Made by a program: the position numbers and the translations under genes
Shown: in pieces, positions 1 to 9,587 of the stretch
Layout of the letters: the number at the start of each line of letters is the position of its first letter
Position numbering within the stretch: the stretch's first letter is position 1
Notes under the pieces: generated by a model
The model's input: the letters and a program-made list of their open reading frames with translations, nothing else
Told to the model about the DNA's origin: nothing
Database searches by the model: none
NCBI RefSeq assembly: GCF_049889055.1
Contig: NZ_JBLTWO010000014.1
Coordinates: 18,341 to 82,340, forward strand
From: Rhizorhabdus sp049889055
GTDB lineage: Bacteria > Pseudomonadota > Alphaproteobacteria > Sphingomonadales > Sphingomonadaceae
Direction: 5' to 3'
Length of the DNA: 64,000 bases

Positions 1-747
1 AACGCCGCGCAGCGCAGGTTCATCGACATGATCTCGCACGAGTTCAGGACGCCGCTGACGGTTATCGACAGCTGCGGCCAGATATTGGCGCGCCGCGCGG
101 ATCAGCTGAAACCGGACGATCTGCGACACAGATCAGTGAGCCTGCGGCGCGCGGTGCGCCGCTGCAACGACGTCCTCGCCAGCGCGCTGCAACTGCTGCG
201 GGTCGAAAAGACCGGACGCGGCGAGCCGCCCCGGCTTACGCGCGCGATCTGGTCCGAACTGGTCGCTCCGGCGCAGGAGGCACTGCGCGACCAATATCCG
301 GGTCGGACGATCGAGGTGGACGATCTGCCGGAGACTCCGCTCCAGATCGATCCCGAAATGATGCGCGTCGCCGTCGCGGCGGTCGTGGACAATGCCGCGC
401 GCTATGCGGGTGAGGACGGCCATGTGCGCATATCGGTGCGCGAGCAGGACGATCGCACCATATTGACGGTCAGCGACAGCGGCCCCGGCATCGCGCCGGA
501 AGAACTGGCGCAGGTCAAGCAGCGCTTCTTCCGGGGCACGAACAGCGCAGGCACGCCGGGCGCTGGCATCGGGCTCTACCTGGCCGACCAGATACTCGAC
601 GCGCATGGCGGCGCGCTTGAAATCCATTCGGAGAAAGACCGGGGGACGACCGTCGCGCTCAGCCTGCCGAAACCCGTGACGTGGCAGGTCGACGAAGAGG
701 AGCCGATCCTCTCCGCCAGAGGCGGCGACCCCTCGGAACAATACTGA
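1..747 (+). CDS. Sensor histidine kinase, C-terminal part (5' end outside window)
   Basis: The reading frame is open from base 1, so the gene begins upstream and only its last 248 codons are seen. The visible part is a dimerisation/phosphoacceptor domain with the H-box MISHEFRTPLT (His at about visible residue 13), then a HATPase_c domain with an N-box (VVDNAARYA), a G1 box (DSGPGI) and a G2 box (GAGIGLYLA). This is a complete catalytic core of a membrane or soluble sensor kinase; the input domain cannot be judged. A response regulator follows 92 nt downstream on the same strand, suggesting, but not proving, that they are partners. Confidence 0.93.
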   Translation, partial: NAAQRRFIDMISHEFRTPLTVIDSCGQILARRADQLKPDDLRHRSVSLRRAVRRCNDVLASALQLLRVEKTGRGEPPRLTRAIWSELVAPAQEALRDQYPGRTIEVDDLPETPLQIDPEMMRVAVAAVVDNAARYAGEDGHVRISVREQDDRTILTVSDSGPGIAPEELAQVKQRFFRGTNSAGTPGAGIGLYLADQILDAHGGALEIHSEKDRGTTVALSLPKPVTWQVDEEEPILSARGGDPSEQY

Positions 748-839
748 AGGCAGAAGAAGTCTTTATTCCATAAACAAATCTACGGACAGGTGCGGAATCG
801 CTTTTCGGATCATCTTGGCGTAGCCATGCGGAGGCGGAT

Positions 840-1610
840 GTGTTGGGGAGTATGATGACGATGGCAGAAAACAATGGTGGGGCCGCCGTCGACGCCGCCG
901 TCGACAAGGCTACGCATCCGGCCGCAGCGGCCAGTACACGCTCGCAATATCACATCCTATGCGTCGAGGATGAGGCAGAAATACTAGCCGATCTGGTCGA
1001 AGAACTCGCCAATGCAGGGTTCTCGGTCGAGGGCGCCGGCAATGGCATCGAGGCTCTGGCCCGCGTGGAAGCCCGCCTGCCCGACTTGATCGTGAGCGAT
1101 ATGCAAATGCCCGAACTGGATGGGCTTTCGCTGGTGCGCGAGCTGCGTGCGCAGGAGTCGCGAACCGGGCTGATCCCGTTCATTTTCCTGTCGGCCTATG
1201 GCGACAACAGTCATTTGATCGACGGCCGTCAGGCCGGTGCCGATGATTATCTGGTAAAGCCGATCGATTTCGATCTTCTGATCGCGGCCATCGACAGCAA
1301 GCTGGCGAATTTCCAGCGTCGTGCCGAGCATGTCCGGATGGAAACAAGCGGCATCACGGCGGCGGAGCAAAAGAATGCCGAGACCAAGATCGCCGGACTG
1401 ACGCAGCGCGAGCGCGAAGTTCTTGTCAAACTGAGCCAGGGAAAAGCGAACAAGGTCATCGCCTATGAGTTGGACCTCAGCATCCGCACGGTCGAACTCT
1501 ATCGCGCCGCACTTATGCGCGCTCTGGGTGTGCGCTCGCTTGCCGAAGCGCTGAAAATCGCGGTTGCAGCAGGGGTCACAAAGCTGGACGCCCCCGCGAT
1601 CCGACCCTGA
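840..1610 (+). CDS. Response regulator, REC plus LuxR-type HTH
   Basis: About 256 residues. A receiver domain occupies roughly residues 40-155, with acidic residues ED near its start and the phosphoacceptor Asp in LIVSDMQMPELDG. A LuxR/NarL helix-turn-helix follows near residues 185-245 (LTQREREVL, then KVIAYELDLSIRTVELYRA). It is likely a transcription factor phosphorylated by the kinase encoded just upstream. The start is uncertain: GTG at 840 has GGAGG 5 nt before it, while ATG at 861 follows GGGGAG at 845-850. Downstream to the chemoreceptor there are about 180 nt with no gene that I can support. Confidence 0.93.
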   Translation: MLGSMMTMAENNGGAAVDAAVDKATHPAAAASTRSQYHILCVEDEAEILADLVEELANAGFSVEGAGNGIEALARVEARLPDLIVSDMQMPELDGLSLVRELRAQESRTGLIPFIFLSAYGDNSHLIDGRQAGADDYLVKPIDFDLLIAAIDSKLANFQRRAEHVRMETSGITAAEQKNAETKIAGLTQREREVLVKLSQGKANKVIAYELDLSIRTVELYRAALMRALGVRSLAEALKIAVAAGVTKLDAPAIRP

Positions 1611-1791
1611 CCTTAGGTACATATCGACAAGTACCGACAGGAAACTGACCGCCGATTCTCTCATGATTTCAGGAAAACATCGGAAATCAGCCATTTTGCA
1701 GTTTGAACCAGCTTGATCGATTAGACTTTCGATGCGCTTATGAAATATTTACCGGAGTCGATGTAGACACTCCCCCAACTAGGAGTGTGCT

Positions 1792-3273
1792 ATGACCAAC
1801 ATAAGGATGTCCTCGTCTGCCGAGTCGGAGCAATTGAGCTTTTTCGGCCTGTCTGCCGGTCTGAACGAGGATCTTCCTCTGATCCACGAGGGTGTCGAGC
1901 ACCATGCCGGCCCCGTGCTGGACAAGCTTTATGCGAAGATCGCCGCCGACCCGAAACTCGGCGCACTCTTCCGCAGTCCGGGCGCCATCCAGCATGCGCG
2001 AACGAAGCAGCTCGAACATTGGTCGGCGCTGTTCACGCAGGGCATCAACGCCCAGTTCATGAAGGGATCCGAGACGATCGGCCTGATCCACGCCCGGGTC
2101 GGTCTCGATCCGGTCTGGTACATCGGCGCCTATGCGATGGTCCTCGACGAGGTCATCACCGGCATGATGAAGCAGTCGGTGCGCCGCCGTCTGAGCGGCA
2201 AGGCGCTGACCCAGGCGATCGGAACGCTGGTCAAGACCGCGCTGTTCGACATGCAGCTGGCGCTGTCTGCCTATTTCAAGGCAGAGGACGAGAAGCGCGC
2301 CGAGGCGATCGGCCGGATCGGGCAGGCATTGTCTTCGCTCGCCGAGGGTGACCTCGAAAACCGTCTGACCGACATGAGCAGCGAATATCAACAGATCGAG
2401 CAGGATTTCGAGCAGATGCGCGCGCAGATGCACGAAACGCTGACACAGGTCGCGGACGCCTCGGAGATGATCCGGGTGAGCTCGTCCGAAATCGCCCATG
2501 CGTCGTCCGACCTTGCCGAGCGCACCGAGAAACAGGCCGCGAATGTCGAGGAGACGGCAGCGGCGATGGAGCAGATCACCGGCACCGTCAAGCAGACTGC
2601 GAGCCGCGCTAACGCCGTACGGGCCGCCGTCCAGGATGCCCAGCAGGACGCCGGGATCGGCGCCGAAGTGGTGCAGAAGGCGGTCGGTGCCATGGCCGAC
2701 ATCGAGCGTTCCTCGAACGAGATCGCGCAAATCGTGAGCATGATCGACGGGATCGCCTTCCAGACCAATTTGCTGGCCCTTAACGCGGGGGTGGAAGCTG
2801 CGCGCGCTGGCGATGCTGGCATGGGCTTTGCCGTCGTCGCCAACGAGGTCAGGGCGCTCGCGCAGCGCTCGGCCGACGCGGCCAAGAACATCAAGGACCT
2901 TATCGCCGGCAGTTCCGCCCGCGTTACGCAGGGCGTGCATCTGGTGGGCGAAACCGGTGAGGCCTTGTCGCGCATCGCCAGCCGGATCGGGCAGATGAAT
3001 GCGTTGGCCGCCGAGATCGCAGAAACCGCCGCGACCCAGGCGCAGGGCATAGCCGAAGTCAATGGCGCGGTGAACTCGATGGACCGCTCGACCCAGCAGA
3101 ATGCAGCCATGGTCGAAGAGGCCACCGCCGCCGCCAACAGCCTTTCGACCGAAGCGACCCGCCTGTCCGGGCTGGTCGGACGCTTCTCAATGGATGCGAA
3201 CCGCCGTTCGCCCGCGCAGAGCGCCAGCGCGTCGTGGGACGACAGCCAGAACTGGCTCCGCGCGGCCAGCTGA
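1792..3273 (+). CDS. Soluble globin-coupled methyl-accepting chemotaxis protein (HemAT-like)
   Basis: 493 residues with no membrane segment. Residues about 15-175 form a protoglobin-type sensor domain; the family pattern around LIHARVGLDPVWY places the candidate haem-proximal histidine at His100. A HAMP-like segment (about 180-230) and a long coiled-coil signalling domain follow, with the conserved hairpin IAFQTNLLALNAGVEAARAG near residues 320-340 that contacts CheA and CheW. By family knowledge such receptors report O2 or other gases to the chemotaxis kinase. A second-codon region preceded by AGGAG at 1781-1785 supports the start. The complete che operon lies 2.8 kb downstream on the same strand. 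No C-terminal CheR-tethering pentapeptide is seen. Confidence 0.93.
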   Translation: MTNIRMSSSAESEQLSFFGLSAGLNEDLPLIHEGVEHHAGPVLDKLYAKIAADPKLGALFRSPGAIQHARTKQLEHWSALFTQGINAQFMKGSETIGLIHARVGLDPVWYIGAYAMVLDEVITGMMKQSVRRRLSGKALTQAIGTLVKTALFDMQLALSAYFKAEDEKRAEAIGRIGQALSSLAEGDLENRLTDMSSEYQQIEQDFEQMRAQMHETLTQVADASEMIRVSSSEIAHASSDLAERTEKQAANVEETAAAMEQITGTVKQTASRANAVRAAVQDAQQDAGIGAEVVQKAVGAMADIERSSNEIAQIVSMIDGIAFQTNLLALNAGVEAARAGDAGMGFAVVANEVRALAQRSADAAKNIKDLIAGSSARVTQGVHLVGETGEALSRIASRIGQMNALAAEIAETAATQAQGIAEVNGAVNSMDRSTQQNAAMVEEATAAANSLSTEATRLSGLVGRFSMDANRRSPAQSASASWDDSQNWLRAAS

Positions 3274-3302
3274 TCCTCGACCCGTCAAACAATGCGAAGA
3301 TC

Positions 3303-3328
3303 GATACCCGGCCTCACGGTCGGGTATC
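3303..3328. terminator. Hairpin between convergent genes
   Basis: GATACCCG (3303-3310) pairs with CGGGTATC (3321-3328), extendable into the loop. It lies between the convergent chemoreceptor and GGDEF/EAL genes and could serve both directions. No long U-tract follows. Confidence 0.55.
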
Positions 3329-3340
3329 ATCGTGTCGGGA

Positions 3341-5602
3341 TCAGGCGGCCATGACCGGCGAACCCCCTTGCGCGTTTTCATGGCGAAGCCGTTCCGTAAT
3401 CGCATCCCCCGGCATGGCACGGGCGAACAAATGCCCCTGCGCATCGCGGCAGCCCGCCTCTATCAACCACGCCCATTGCGCTTCGGTCTCCACCCCTTCC
3501 GCCACGATAGCCAGGCGCAACGCAGAAGCGAGCCGGATAATCGCGCCAATCACCTGATCGGAGGCTTCACCGGCGCCAATGCCGATGACGAAGGAGCGGT
3601 CGATCTTGATCTTGGTGATCGGATAGCTGCGCAGATAGCCGAGGCTGGAATAGCCGGTACCGAAATCGTCCAGTGCCAGGCCGAAGCCGAGGTCGCGCAG
3701 CCGCGCCAGTTTTTCCCGCAAATGCCGGTCGTCGCGCAGGAAAACCCCCTCGGTGATCTCCAGGTCGAACATGCGGGGGTCCACGTTCACGTCGCGCACC
3801 AGTTCGCCGAGCCGGTCGACGAAGCCTTCCGCGTGGAGCTGGCAGGACGAGATGTTCACGGCGACGCGCAGCGATGGCCATTTCTTGCTGTCCTCGAACG
3901 CCTGCCGCAGCACGAACAAGCCCAGCTGCTCGATCAAGCCCGACTGTTCGGCAACGGGAACGAACAGAGCGGGCGATATTTCGCCCTTGTCGGGGTGGGT
4001 CCAGCGCACCAGCGCCTCGACCCCGATTGTCCGCTCGCTGGCATTGACCTGCGGCTGATATTCGACGCGCAAGCCACCGCCGCGCAATGCGTCGGACAGG
4101 TCCTGTTCGAGGATGCGCCGGGCGCGAACCGATGCGTCGACCTCCGCATCGAAAAGCCGATACTGGCCGCGCGCTTCAGTTTTGGCCCGGAGCAATGCCA
4201 TGTCGGCCTGGCGAACCACCTCTTCCGGGTCGATGTCGCCGTCGGGCAGCATCGCAATGCCGATCGTGCAGGTGACCGTCAGCCGGCCGATCCCGAGAGC
4301 GAAGGGCTCGGCTACCGTAGCGCAAAGCCGCTCGGCGAGCCGCGCCGCACCATCGGGACTGGCGTCCTCCAGCAAAATGGCGAACTCGTCGGCGGAGAAT
4401 CGAGCCAGCATCTCATGCTGGCGACAGGCCTGCAGCAGGCGGGCACCCACCTGGCGAATCAGTTCGTCCCCAACGAGATGCCCATAGGTGTCGTTCGCCT
4501 CGCGGAAGCGATCGAGGTTCAGGCATAATATGGCCGAAACCTTGCCGTCGCGCCGGTTGCGTCCCGCAACTTCGCGCAGCCGGCGGACGAACAGCGTGCG
4601 GTTGGGCATGCCCGTCAGCATGTCGTGAAAGGCGATATGCGTGGCGCGCGCCTCGCTCGCCATCAGGCCACGCGCCATGCGCCGGGTACGCCGATGGAGC
4701 GCGAACACCGAAAGGCATAGGAGCAGCAGCAACAGGAACAGCGGCCCCTTGAGACGGCCGAGCACGGCGGCACTGGGCCGCACCGGCTCCCAGCCGAGCG
4801 AGGCCACCGGCTTGCCCAGCGCGTCGGTCAGATCGATGCGGGCTTCGTCGGCATGGCCACCAAGCTCCTCTTTCCCTTCACGATAGTGCAGTCCCCGGAT
4901 CAGAAAACGGACGGCAATGAGATCGAGAAAGGATCGGTCGAGGCGTCGCGTGACGAGCACCAGCGGCGCGGTTCTACCCAGCGGCCGGACATGCCCCAGG
5001 TCGGGGGATACGATCATCGCGATCAGCAGATGGACCTGCCCGTCGATCCGGGCCGCGCCGATCGCATAAGGCGGTGGCGAGGCTTGCCCGGCGGCCTTGC
5101 GACCCGGCGATGTCCGGCGCTCGCGTTCGGCTCGTCTTGCCTTGGCAATGACGGCCGCGACGGCCTCCTGGGATAGCGGCGGTGGGCGTAAGGATATCCC
5201 AGTGGCCACATGGCTGAAAATCGGGCGATCGGCGCGATCGAGGAGCGTCACCGTCTCGAAGCCCGCATTGTCCGTCAGATAGACACCGAGATTGTCGCGC
5301 GCCCATAACGGGTCGAAGCGATGATCGAGCCGCTCGATCGCCTCATCCCATGCCAGCTGCGGCTGGATCGACGCAGCCAGTTCGGCAAAGCGCGAATCCA
5401 CGCCGTGCGACAATATGGCCTGCTCGCGGGCGGCAGCGTCGCGGTCGACCTGGCCGATAAGCACCATGATCATGGCAGCCGCCGCAATCAGCACGACAAG
5501 CGCGGTCGCCGCAAGCGGGCGAGTAAAGTCGCCCGACTCGAACAGCCGCTCGCGGGGCATCGTGAATCGATCCGGCGTCATGTTCTGCTCATGACACAGC
5601 AT
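3341..5602 (-). CDS. Membrane GGDEF-EAL protein with CHASE4-like sensor
   Basis: About 753 residues. Two membrane helices (near residues 30-52 and 290-308) bracket a periplasmic region of about 240 residues that resembles CHASE4. A GGDEF-type domain (about 330-490) and an EAL domain (about 505-745) follow. The cyclase signature reads SADEF instead of GGDEF, so c-di-GMP synthesis is probably lost. The EAL domain keeps EALVRW and DDFGTGYSSL, so phosphodiesterase activity is plausible. Start choice is uncertain; ATGs at 5602, 5581 and 5560 are in frame and none has a strong ribosome-binding site. The gene faces the chemoreceptor tail to tail. Confidence 0.9.
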   Translation of the reverse strand: MLCHEQNMTPDRFTMPRERLFESGDFTRPLAATALVVLIAAAAMIMVLIGQVDRDAAAREQAILSHGVDSRFAELAASIQPQLAWDEAIERLDHRFDPLWARDNLGVYLTDNAGFETVTLLDRADRPIFSHVATGISLRPPPLSQEAVAAVIAKARRAERERRTSPGRKAAGQASPPPYAIGAARIDGQVHLLIAMIVSPDLGHVRPLGRTAPLVLVTRRLDRSFLDLIAVRFLIRGLHYREGKEELGGHADEARIDLTDALGKPVASLGWEPVRPSAAVLGRLKGPLFLLLLLLCLSVFALHRRTRRMARGLMASEARATHIAFHDMLTGMPNRTLFVRRLREVAGRNRRDGKVSAILCLNLDRFREANDTYGHLVGDELIRQVGARLLQACRQHEMLARFSADEFAILLEDASPDGAARLAERLCATVAEPFALGIGRLTVTCTIGIAMLPDGDIDPEEVVRQADMALLRAKTEARGQYRLFDAEVDASVRARRILEQDLSDALRGGGLRVEYQPQVNASERTIGVEALVRWTHPDKGEISPALFVPVAEQSGLIEQLGLFVLRQAFEDSKKWPSLRVAVNISSCQLHAEGFVDRLGELVRDVNVDPRMFDLEITEGVFLRDDRHLREKLARLRDLGFGLALDDFGTGYSSLGYLRSYPITKIKIDRSFVIGIGAGEASDQVIGAIIRLASALRLAIVAEGVETEAQWAWLIEAGCRDAQGHLFARAMPGDAITERLRHENAQGGSPVMAA

Positions 5603-6145
5603 AGGGAGAGCGTCGGCAATCGCTCAATGACCTATTACAGGTACAATTACGTGACAGTAACAGTGCGCTTGTTTCGCTGCGCCTTAACTTCGACTTTACC
5701 CGCATCGGCTACCTCATCGCATCCCCGGATCGGATTCTGCGGGATGTCCCGCCGGGGCTTGCGATGAAGAAGGATTCAAGCGGATGAGGCGGACTGGCCC
5801 GGCGGAACCGATCGGTTTGCCCCGTCTGCACGCCCTTTGCAGCGCGGCCCCCTGCGACCTTCGTCTAATGCACCATCTCGCCCGCCGCCCAGGACGCAGC
5901 GAGATCGCCAGCCTTAACCAATATCTTACCAAGTTCGGGCAGCGTGTCCGAACGATGTCCGAAGAACAGTCTCTTTCCGCAACCGATTCCCTCCATCGCT
6001 CTTCGTCGGCGGTCGTGGGTGAACGGCGGCGCGAAGGGGCGGTCGGGCACCGCATGCAATTCAGCCGTCGCGCCGGTCGGGGACATCGGGGTGTCGTCGA
6101 CAGGACGGCGTTCCGGAGCGCGAGAAGCCTGCAGGAGTGGAAGTG
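5603..6145. other. Intergenic region upstream of che operon
   Basis: About 540 bases between the divergent GGDEF/EAL and chemotaxis genes. It should hold promoters for both. Open frames here have poor codon patterns and no recognisable product. I could not identify a convincing sigma-28 or sigma-70 promoter by eye. Confidence 0.5.
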
Positions 6146-6460
6146 ATGACGCAAACACAAGGCTCGGGGCCGACTGTGATCGCCTTGGCGCCGGTCATAG
6201 ATCGCAGCGCAGTGGTGCAGCACCTTGACGAGCTGCGGGCAGCCTTCGCGGTTGGCCAGCCGATCGAAATCGGCTGCGGCGAGGTGCAGCAGATCGGTCA
6301 GGCGGGTCTCCAGCTGCTTGCCAGTGCGGTGCGGACCTGCCGCGAACGCGACATCGCCATCAGCTTCAAGGACTGCAGGGGCATCGAACCGGTGATCCGC
6401 CTCGCGGGCCTTGCAGACATGTTCATCGACCAAACGAATAGCGCGGGGACCAGCGCATGA
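6146..6460 (+). CDS. STAS-domain protein at head of che operon
   Basis: 104 residues forming a single STAS fold (anti-sigma-factor-antagonist type). AGGAG at 6133-6137 sits 8 nt before the ATG. In classical antagonists the phosphorylated serine lies in a D-S-A-G-L context; here the matching stretch reads IGQAGLQLL, with Gln in place of Ser, so regulation by serine phosphorylation at this site is unlikely. It overlaps cheA by ATGA. STAS proteins are found at the start of several alphaproteobacterial chemotaxis operons; the precise role here is unknown. Confidence 0.85.
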   Translation: MTQTQGSGPTVIALAPVIDRSAVVQHLDELRAAFAVGQPIEIGCGEVQQIGQAGLQLLASAVRTCRERDIAISFKDCRGIEPVIRLAGLADMFIDQTNSAGTSA

Positions 6461-8730
6461 AGATCGAGGAAATCCAGGACATCTTCTTCCAGGAGTGCGA
6501 CGAAGGGCTCGGCCATGCCGAGACCGGACTGCTCGCCCTGCAGTCCGGAAGCGGTGACGACGAAACCATCAACACCATCTTCCGCGCGGTCCACTCGATC
6601 AAGGGCGGCGCCGGAGCCTTCGGCTTTTCGGCGCTGCAGAATTTCACCCACCATTTCGAGACCTTGCTCGATCAGGTGCGCAGCGGCGAGCGCGCCCTGA
6701 CGCCGGATCTCGTGTCGCTGCTGCTGGCCGCCTTCGACACGCTGGCCGACCATGTCGGCGCCATTCGCGGCGAAAAGCCGATGCCGGAAGACAGCGCGGT
6801 CCTTGCCCAGTTGCAGGCGGTCGTCTCCGGCGCGGAAGTCGAGGCTGCTGCGCCGGCCGACAATTCGGGCGACTCGCTCGGCTTCGATCTCGATGCGATG
6901 ATCGGAGCGATCGAAGACAGCATGGCGCCCGCCGAGGATTGGGAGAAGGGTCCCGCCGACGAAGCGCCCACGGCCGTCGCCGAAGAGGCGCCTGCCGCCG
7001 AGGGGGCGGAAGAGCTTACGAATCTCTATGTCCGTCCGCTCGACGGGGCGCTCGCCAATGGCGGCGAACCGCTGCTTCTGATCCGCGAACTGGTCGACCT
7101 CGGTGCGACCGTGCGCTCGGCTGACCTCTCTTCGATCCCGACGATCGAGCAGTTCGACCCCGGCAAGGCCTATATCGGCTGGCATGCGACAATTCCGTCC
7201 AGCGTCCAGAGGTCGGACATCGAGGAGATCTTCGAATTCGTCTCCGACTGCTGCCAGCTGTCGTTCGACAAGACCGGCCCCGACGCCGCCGAAGGCAGTC
7301 AGGACGAGCCGGTCGCCGAGGCGACCGTCAGCGCAGAAGTCACCGACGCGGCGGACGAGAACAGCGCTCCAGTCGCCCAGGCGTTCGTCGAGGTCATCCC
7401 GGTCGAGGCGACTCCGGCCGTCGCCGCAGTCCCCGCGCCGGCGCCAAAGAGCGTAGCCCCCGCTCCTGCTCCGGCAGTCAAGCCGGCTGCGGACGCTGCG
7501 GCCGATGCCGACAAGGCCGGCGCGATGGCGCAGGCCGTCGGCGTCACGCCGACGATCCGCGTCGACCTGGAAAAGCTCGACCGGCTGGTCAATCTGGTCG
7601 GCGAACTCGTCATCACCCAGTCGATGCTCGCCCAGCGCCTGCTCGACTGCGGCCTTTCGCATATCAGCGAGCTCGTCGATCTCGACCATCTGACCCGCGA
7701 ATTGCAGGACAGCGCGATGTCGATCCGCGCGCAGCCGATCCGCTCGGTCTTCGGCCGCGTGCCGCGTATCGTGCGCGAACTGCAGGCGAGCACCGGAAAG
7801 CGCGTCGTCCTCGAACTCGAGGGCGAATCGACCGAACTCGACAAGACCGTCGTCGAGCGGATCGGCGATCCGCTCACTCACCTCATCCGCAACGCCGTCG
7901 ACCACGGCCTGGAAACGCCCGAGGAGCGCCTTGCCGCCGGCAAGCAGCCCGAGGGCCGGATCAAGCTTTCCGCCGAACATCGCTCGGGCCGCATCCTGAT
8001 CAGCGTGTCCGACGACGGCAAGGGCATCGACCGCGAGCGCGTACTGGCCAAGGCGATCGAGCGCGGGCTCGTGAGCCCAGACGCCAAGCTGTCGAACGAA
8101 GAGATCGACAATCTGATCTTCGCGGCTGGCTTCTCGACCGCGCAGACCGTGTCGAACATCTCCGGCCGCGGCGTCGGCATGGATGTGGTGCGGCGGAACA
8201 TCAGCGCGCTGGGCGGCAGGATCACCATTTCCTCGCGCCCTGGCGAAGGCTCTACCTTCACCATGGCGCTGCCGCTGACGCTCGCCATTCTCGACGGCAT
8301 GATCGTCACGGTGGGCCAGCAGACCTTCGTGCTGCCGCTGAACCACATCGTCGAAACGCTGCGGCCGCGGGCCGACATCGTGAAGTCGATCGGCGCGGGC
8401 CAGTCGATGCTCAACGTCCGCGGCCACTGGCTGCCGGTGCTGTCGGTCGGCCGTGAACTTTCGGTCCCCGGTTCCCGATCGGAACCTACCGATGCGGTCC
8501 TGATCGTCGTCGAATCCGAGGAAACCGGTCGACGGGTCCTGATGGTCGACGAGATCCTCGACCAGCGTCAGGTGGTCATCAAGAGCCTCGAATCGAACTA
8601 TGGTCGGGTCGACGGCATCGCGGGCGCCACCATCCTGGGCGACGGGCGCGTCGCGCTGATCCTCGACGTCGAGGCGATCACCTCGACGATCAAGCATCAG
8701 CCCGAACCCGCCCGGAGCCTCGCTGCATGA
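6457..8730 (+). CDS. cheA: Chemotaxis histidine kinase CheA
   Basis: 757 residues. The N-terminal HPt domain carries the phosphoacceptor His46 in AVHSIKGGAG. A long Ala/Pro-rich region (about 125-355) probably contains the regulator-docking domain and linkers. The dimerisation helix pair starts near 370 (VDLEKLDRLVNLVGELV), followed by the kinase domain with HLIRNAVDHG (N-box), DDGKGID (G1), AAGFSTA (F-box) and GRGVGMDVV (G2), and a C-terminal CheW-like domain from about 610. It takes signals from receptors through CheW and phosphorylates CheY and CheB. It overlaps the STAS gene and cheR by 4 nt each. Confidence 0.98.
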   Translation: MKIEEIQDIFFQECDEGLGHAETGLLALQSGSGDDETINTIFRAVHSIKGGAGAFGFSALQNFTHHFETLLDQVRSGERALTPDLVSLLLAAFDTLADHVGAIRGEKPMPEDSAVLAQLQAVVSGAEVEAAAPADNSGDSLGFDLDAMIGAIEDSMAPAEDWEKGPADEAPTAVAEEAPAAEGAEELTNLYVRPLDGALANGGEPLLLIRELVDLGATVRSADLSSIPTIEQFDPGKAYIGWHATIPSSVQRSDIEEIFEFVSDCCQLSFDKTGPDAAEGSQDEPVAEATVSAEVTDAADENSAPVAQAFVEVIPVEATPAVAAVPAPAPKSVAPAPAPAVKPAADAAADADKAGAMAQAVGVTPTIRVDLEKLDRLVNLVGELVITQSMLAQRLLDCGLSHISELVDLDHLTRELQDSAMSIRAQPIRSVFGRVPRIVRELQASTGKRVVLELEGESTELDKTVVERIGDPLTHLIRNAVDHGLETPEERLAAGKQPEGRIKLSAEHRSGRILISVSDDGKGIDRERVLAKAIERGLVSPDAKLSNEEIDNLIFAAGFSTAQTVSNISGRGVGMDVVRRNISALGGRITISSRPGEGSTFTMALPLTLAILDGMIVTVGQQTFVLPLNHIVETLRPRADIVKSIGAGQSMLNVRGHWLPVLSVGRELSVPGSRSEPTDAVLIVVESEETGRRVLMVDEILDQRQVVIKSLESNYGRVDGIAGATILGDGRVALILDVEAITSTIKHQPEPARSLAA

Positions 8731-9587
8731 CGCAGTTCGACGCTCAGATCGCTTCGACCGGAACCGAACTTCCCTATACGAAGGCGGATTTCCAGGCGAT
8801 CGCGAAGATGGTCCACGCGCATGCCGGCATCTGCCTGCCCGACGGCAAGGCCATGCTGGTCTACTCGCGGCTGTCCAAGCTGCTTCGCGAAACCGGGCAG
8901 CGCAGCTTCGCCGACTATGTCGAGATGATCACCCATGACGCCCCGGAGCGCGCCCGCGCGATCGAGGCGTTGACCACCAACCACACGAAGTTCTTCCGCG
9001 AGGATCACCACTTCAACCATTTCGAGCAGGAGGTGCGGCCGGACATGATTGCCCGGCTGCGGCGGGGCGAGCGCGTCAGGATGTGGTCCTCCGCCTCATC
9101 GAGCGGCGAGGAGATCTACTCGCTGGCGATGGTCCTGCTCGGCAGCGACCGCGGCCAGGGGCGCCAGCTGCTCCAGACCGACGTCGCGCTGCTGGCAACC
9201 GATCTGTCGCAGAATGTGCTCAACATCGGTGAGGCAGGCGTCTACCCGACCTCCGCCACGACCGACATTCCGCGGCGCTATTTCGACAGTTGGACCGAGA
9301 AGGTCGGCGACGACGTCCGCATTCTCAAGGAAGTCCGCGACCTGGTCCGGTTCAGGAAACTGAACCTGCTGAATCCCTGGCCGATCAAGGGGCAGTTCGA
9401 CGTCATCTTCTGCCGGAACGTGATGATCTATTTCGATGAGCCGACCAAGGAGACGCTGCTCTCCCGGCTGACCGAACAGCTCGCGCCCGGTGGCCATCTC
9501 TACATCGGTCATTCCGAGAGGCTCATCGGCGATTGCACCGCCCGTTACGCCTCGATCGGCCAGACCATCTATCGAAAGATCCGCTGA
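8727..9587 (+). CDS. cheR: Chemoreceptor glutamate methyltransferase CheR
   Basis: 286 residues. A helical N-terminal domain is followed by an SAM-binding methyltransferase domain with the family motifs ALTTNHTKFFRE, SSASSSGEEIYSLAM and FDVIFCRNVMIYFD. CheR adds methyl groups to receptor glutamates, setting adaptation together with CheB. It overlaps cheA by ATGA and cheB by one base (TGATG), so translation is coupled. Confidence 0.97.
   Translation: MTQFDAQIASTGTELPYTKADFQAIAKMVHAHAGICLPDGKAMLVYSRLSKLLRETGQRSFADYVEMITHDAPERARAIEALTTNHTKFFREDHHFNHFEQEVRPDMIARLRRGERVRMWSSASSSGEEIYSLAMVLLGSDRGQGRQLLQTDVALLATDLSQNVLNIGEAGVYPTSATTDIPRRYFDSWTEKVGDDVRILKEVRDLVRFRKLNLLNPWPIKGQFDVIFCRNVMIYFDEPTKETLLSRLTEQLAPGGHLYIGHSERLIGDCTARYASIGQTIYRKIR

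Noticed and set aside
5865..6158. 97-codon minus-strand frame in the gap before the che operon
   Set aside because: Its last third looks protein-like, but the rest is low complexity, and it overlaps the STAS gene start. Not supportable as a gene.
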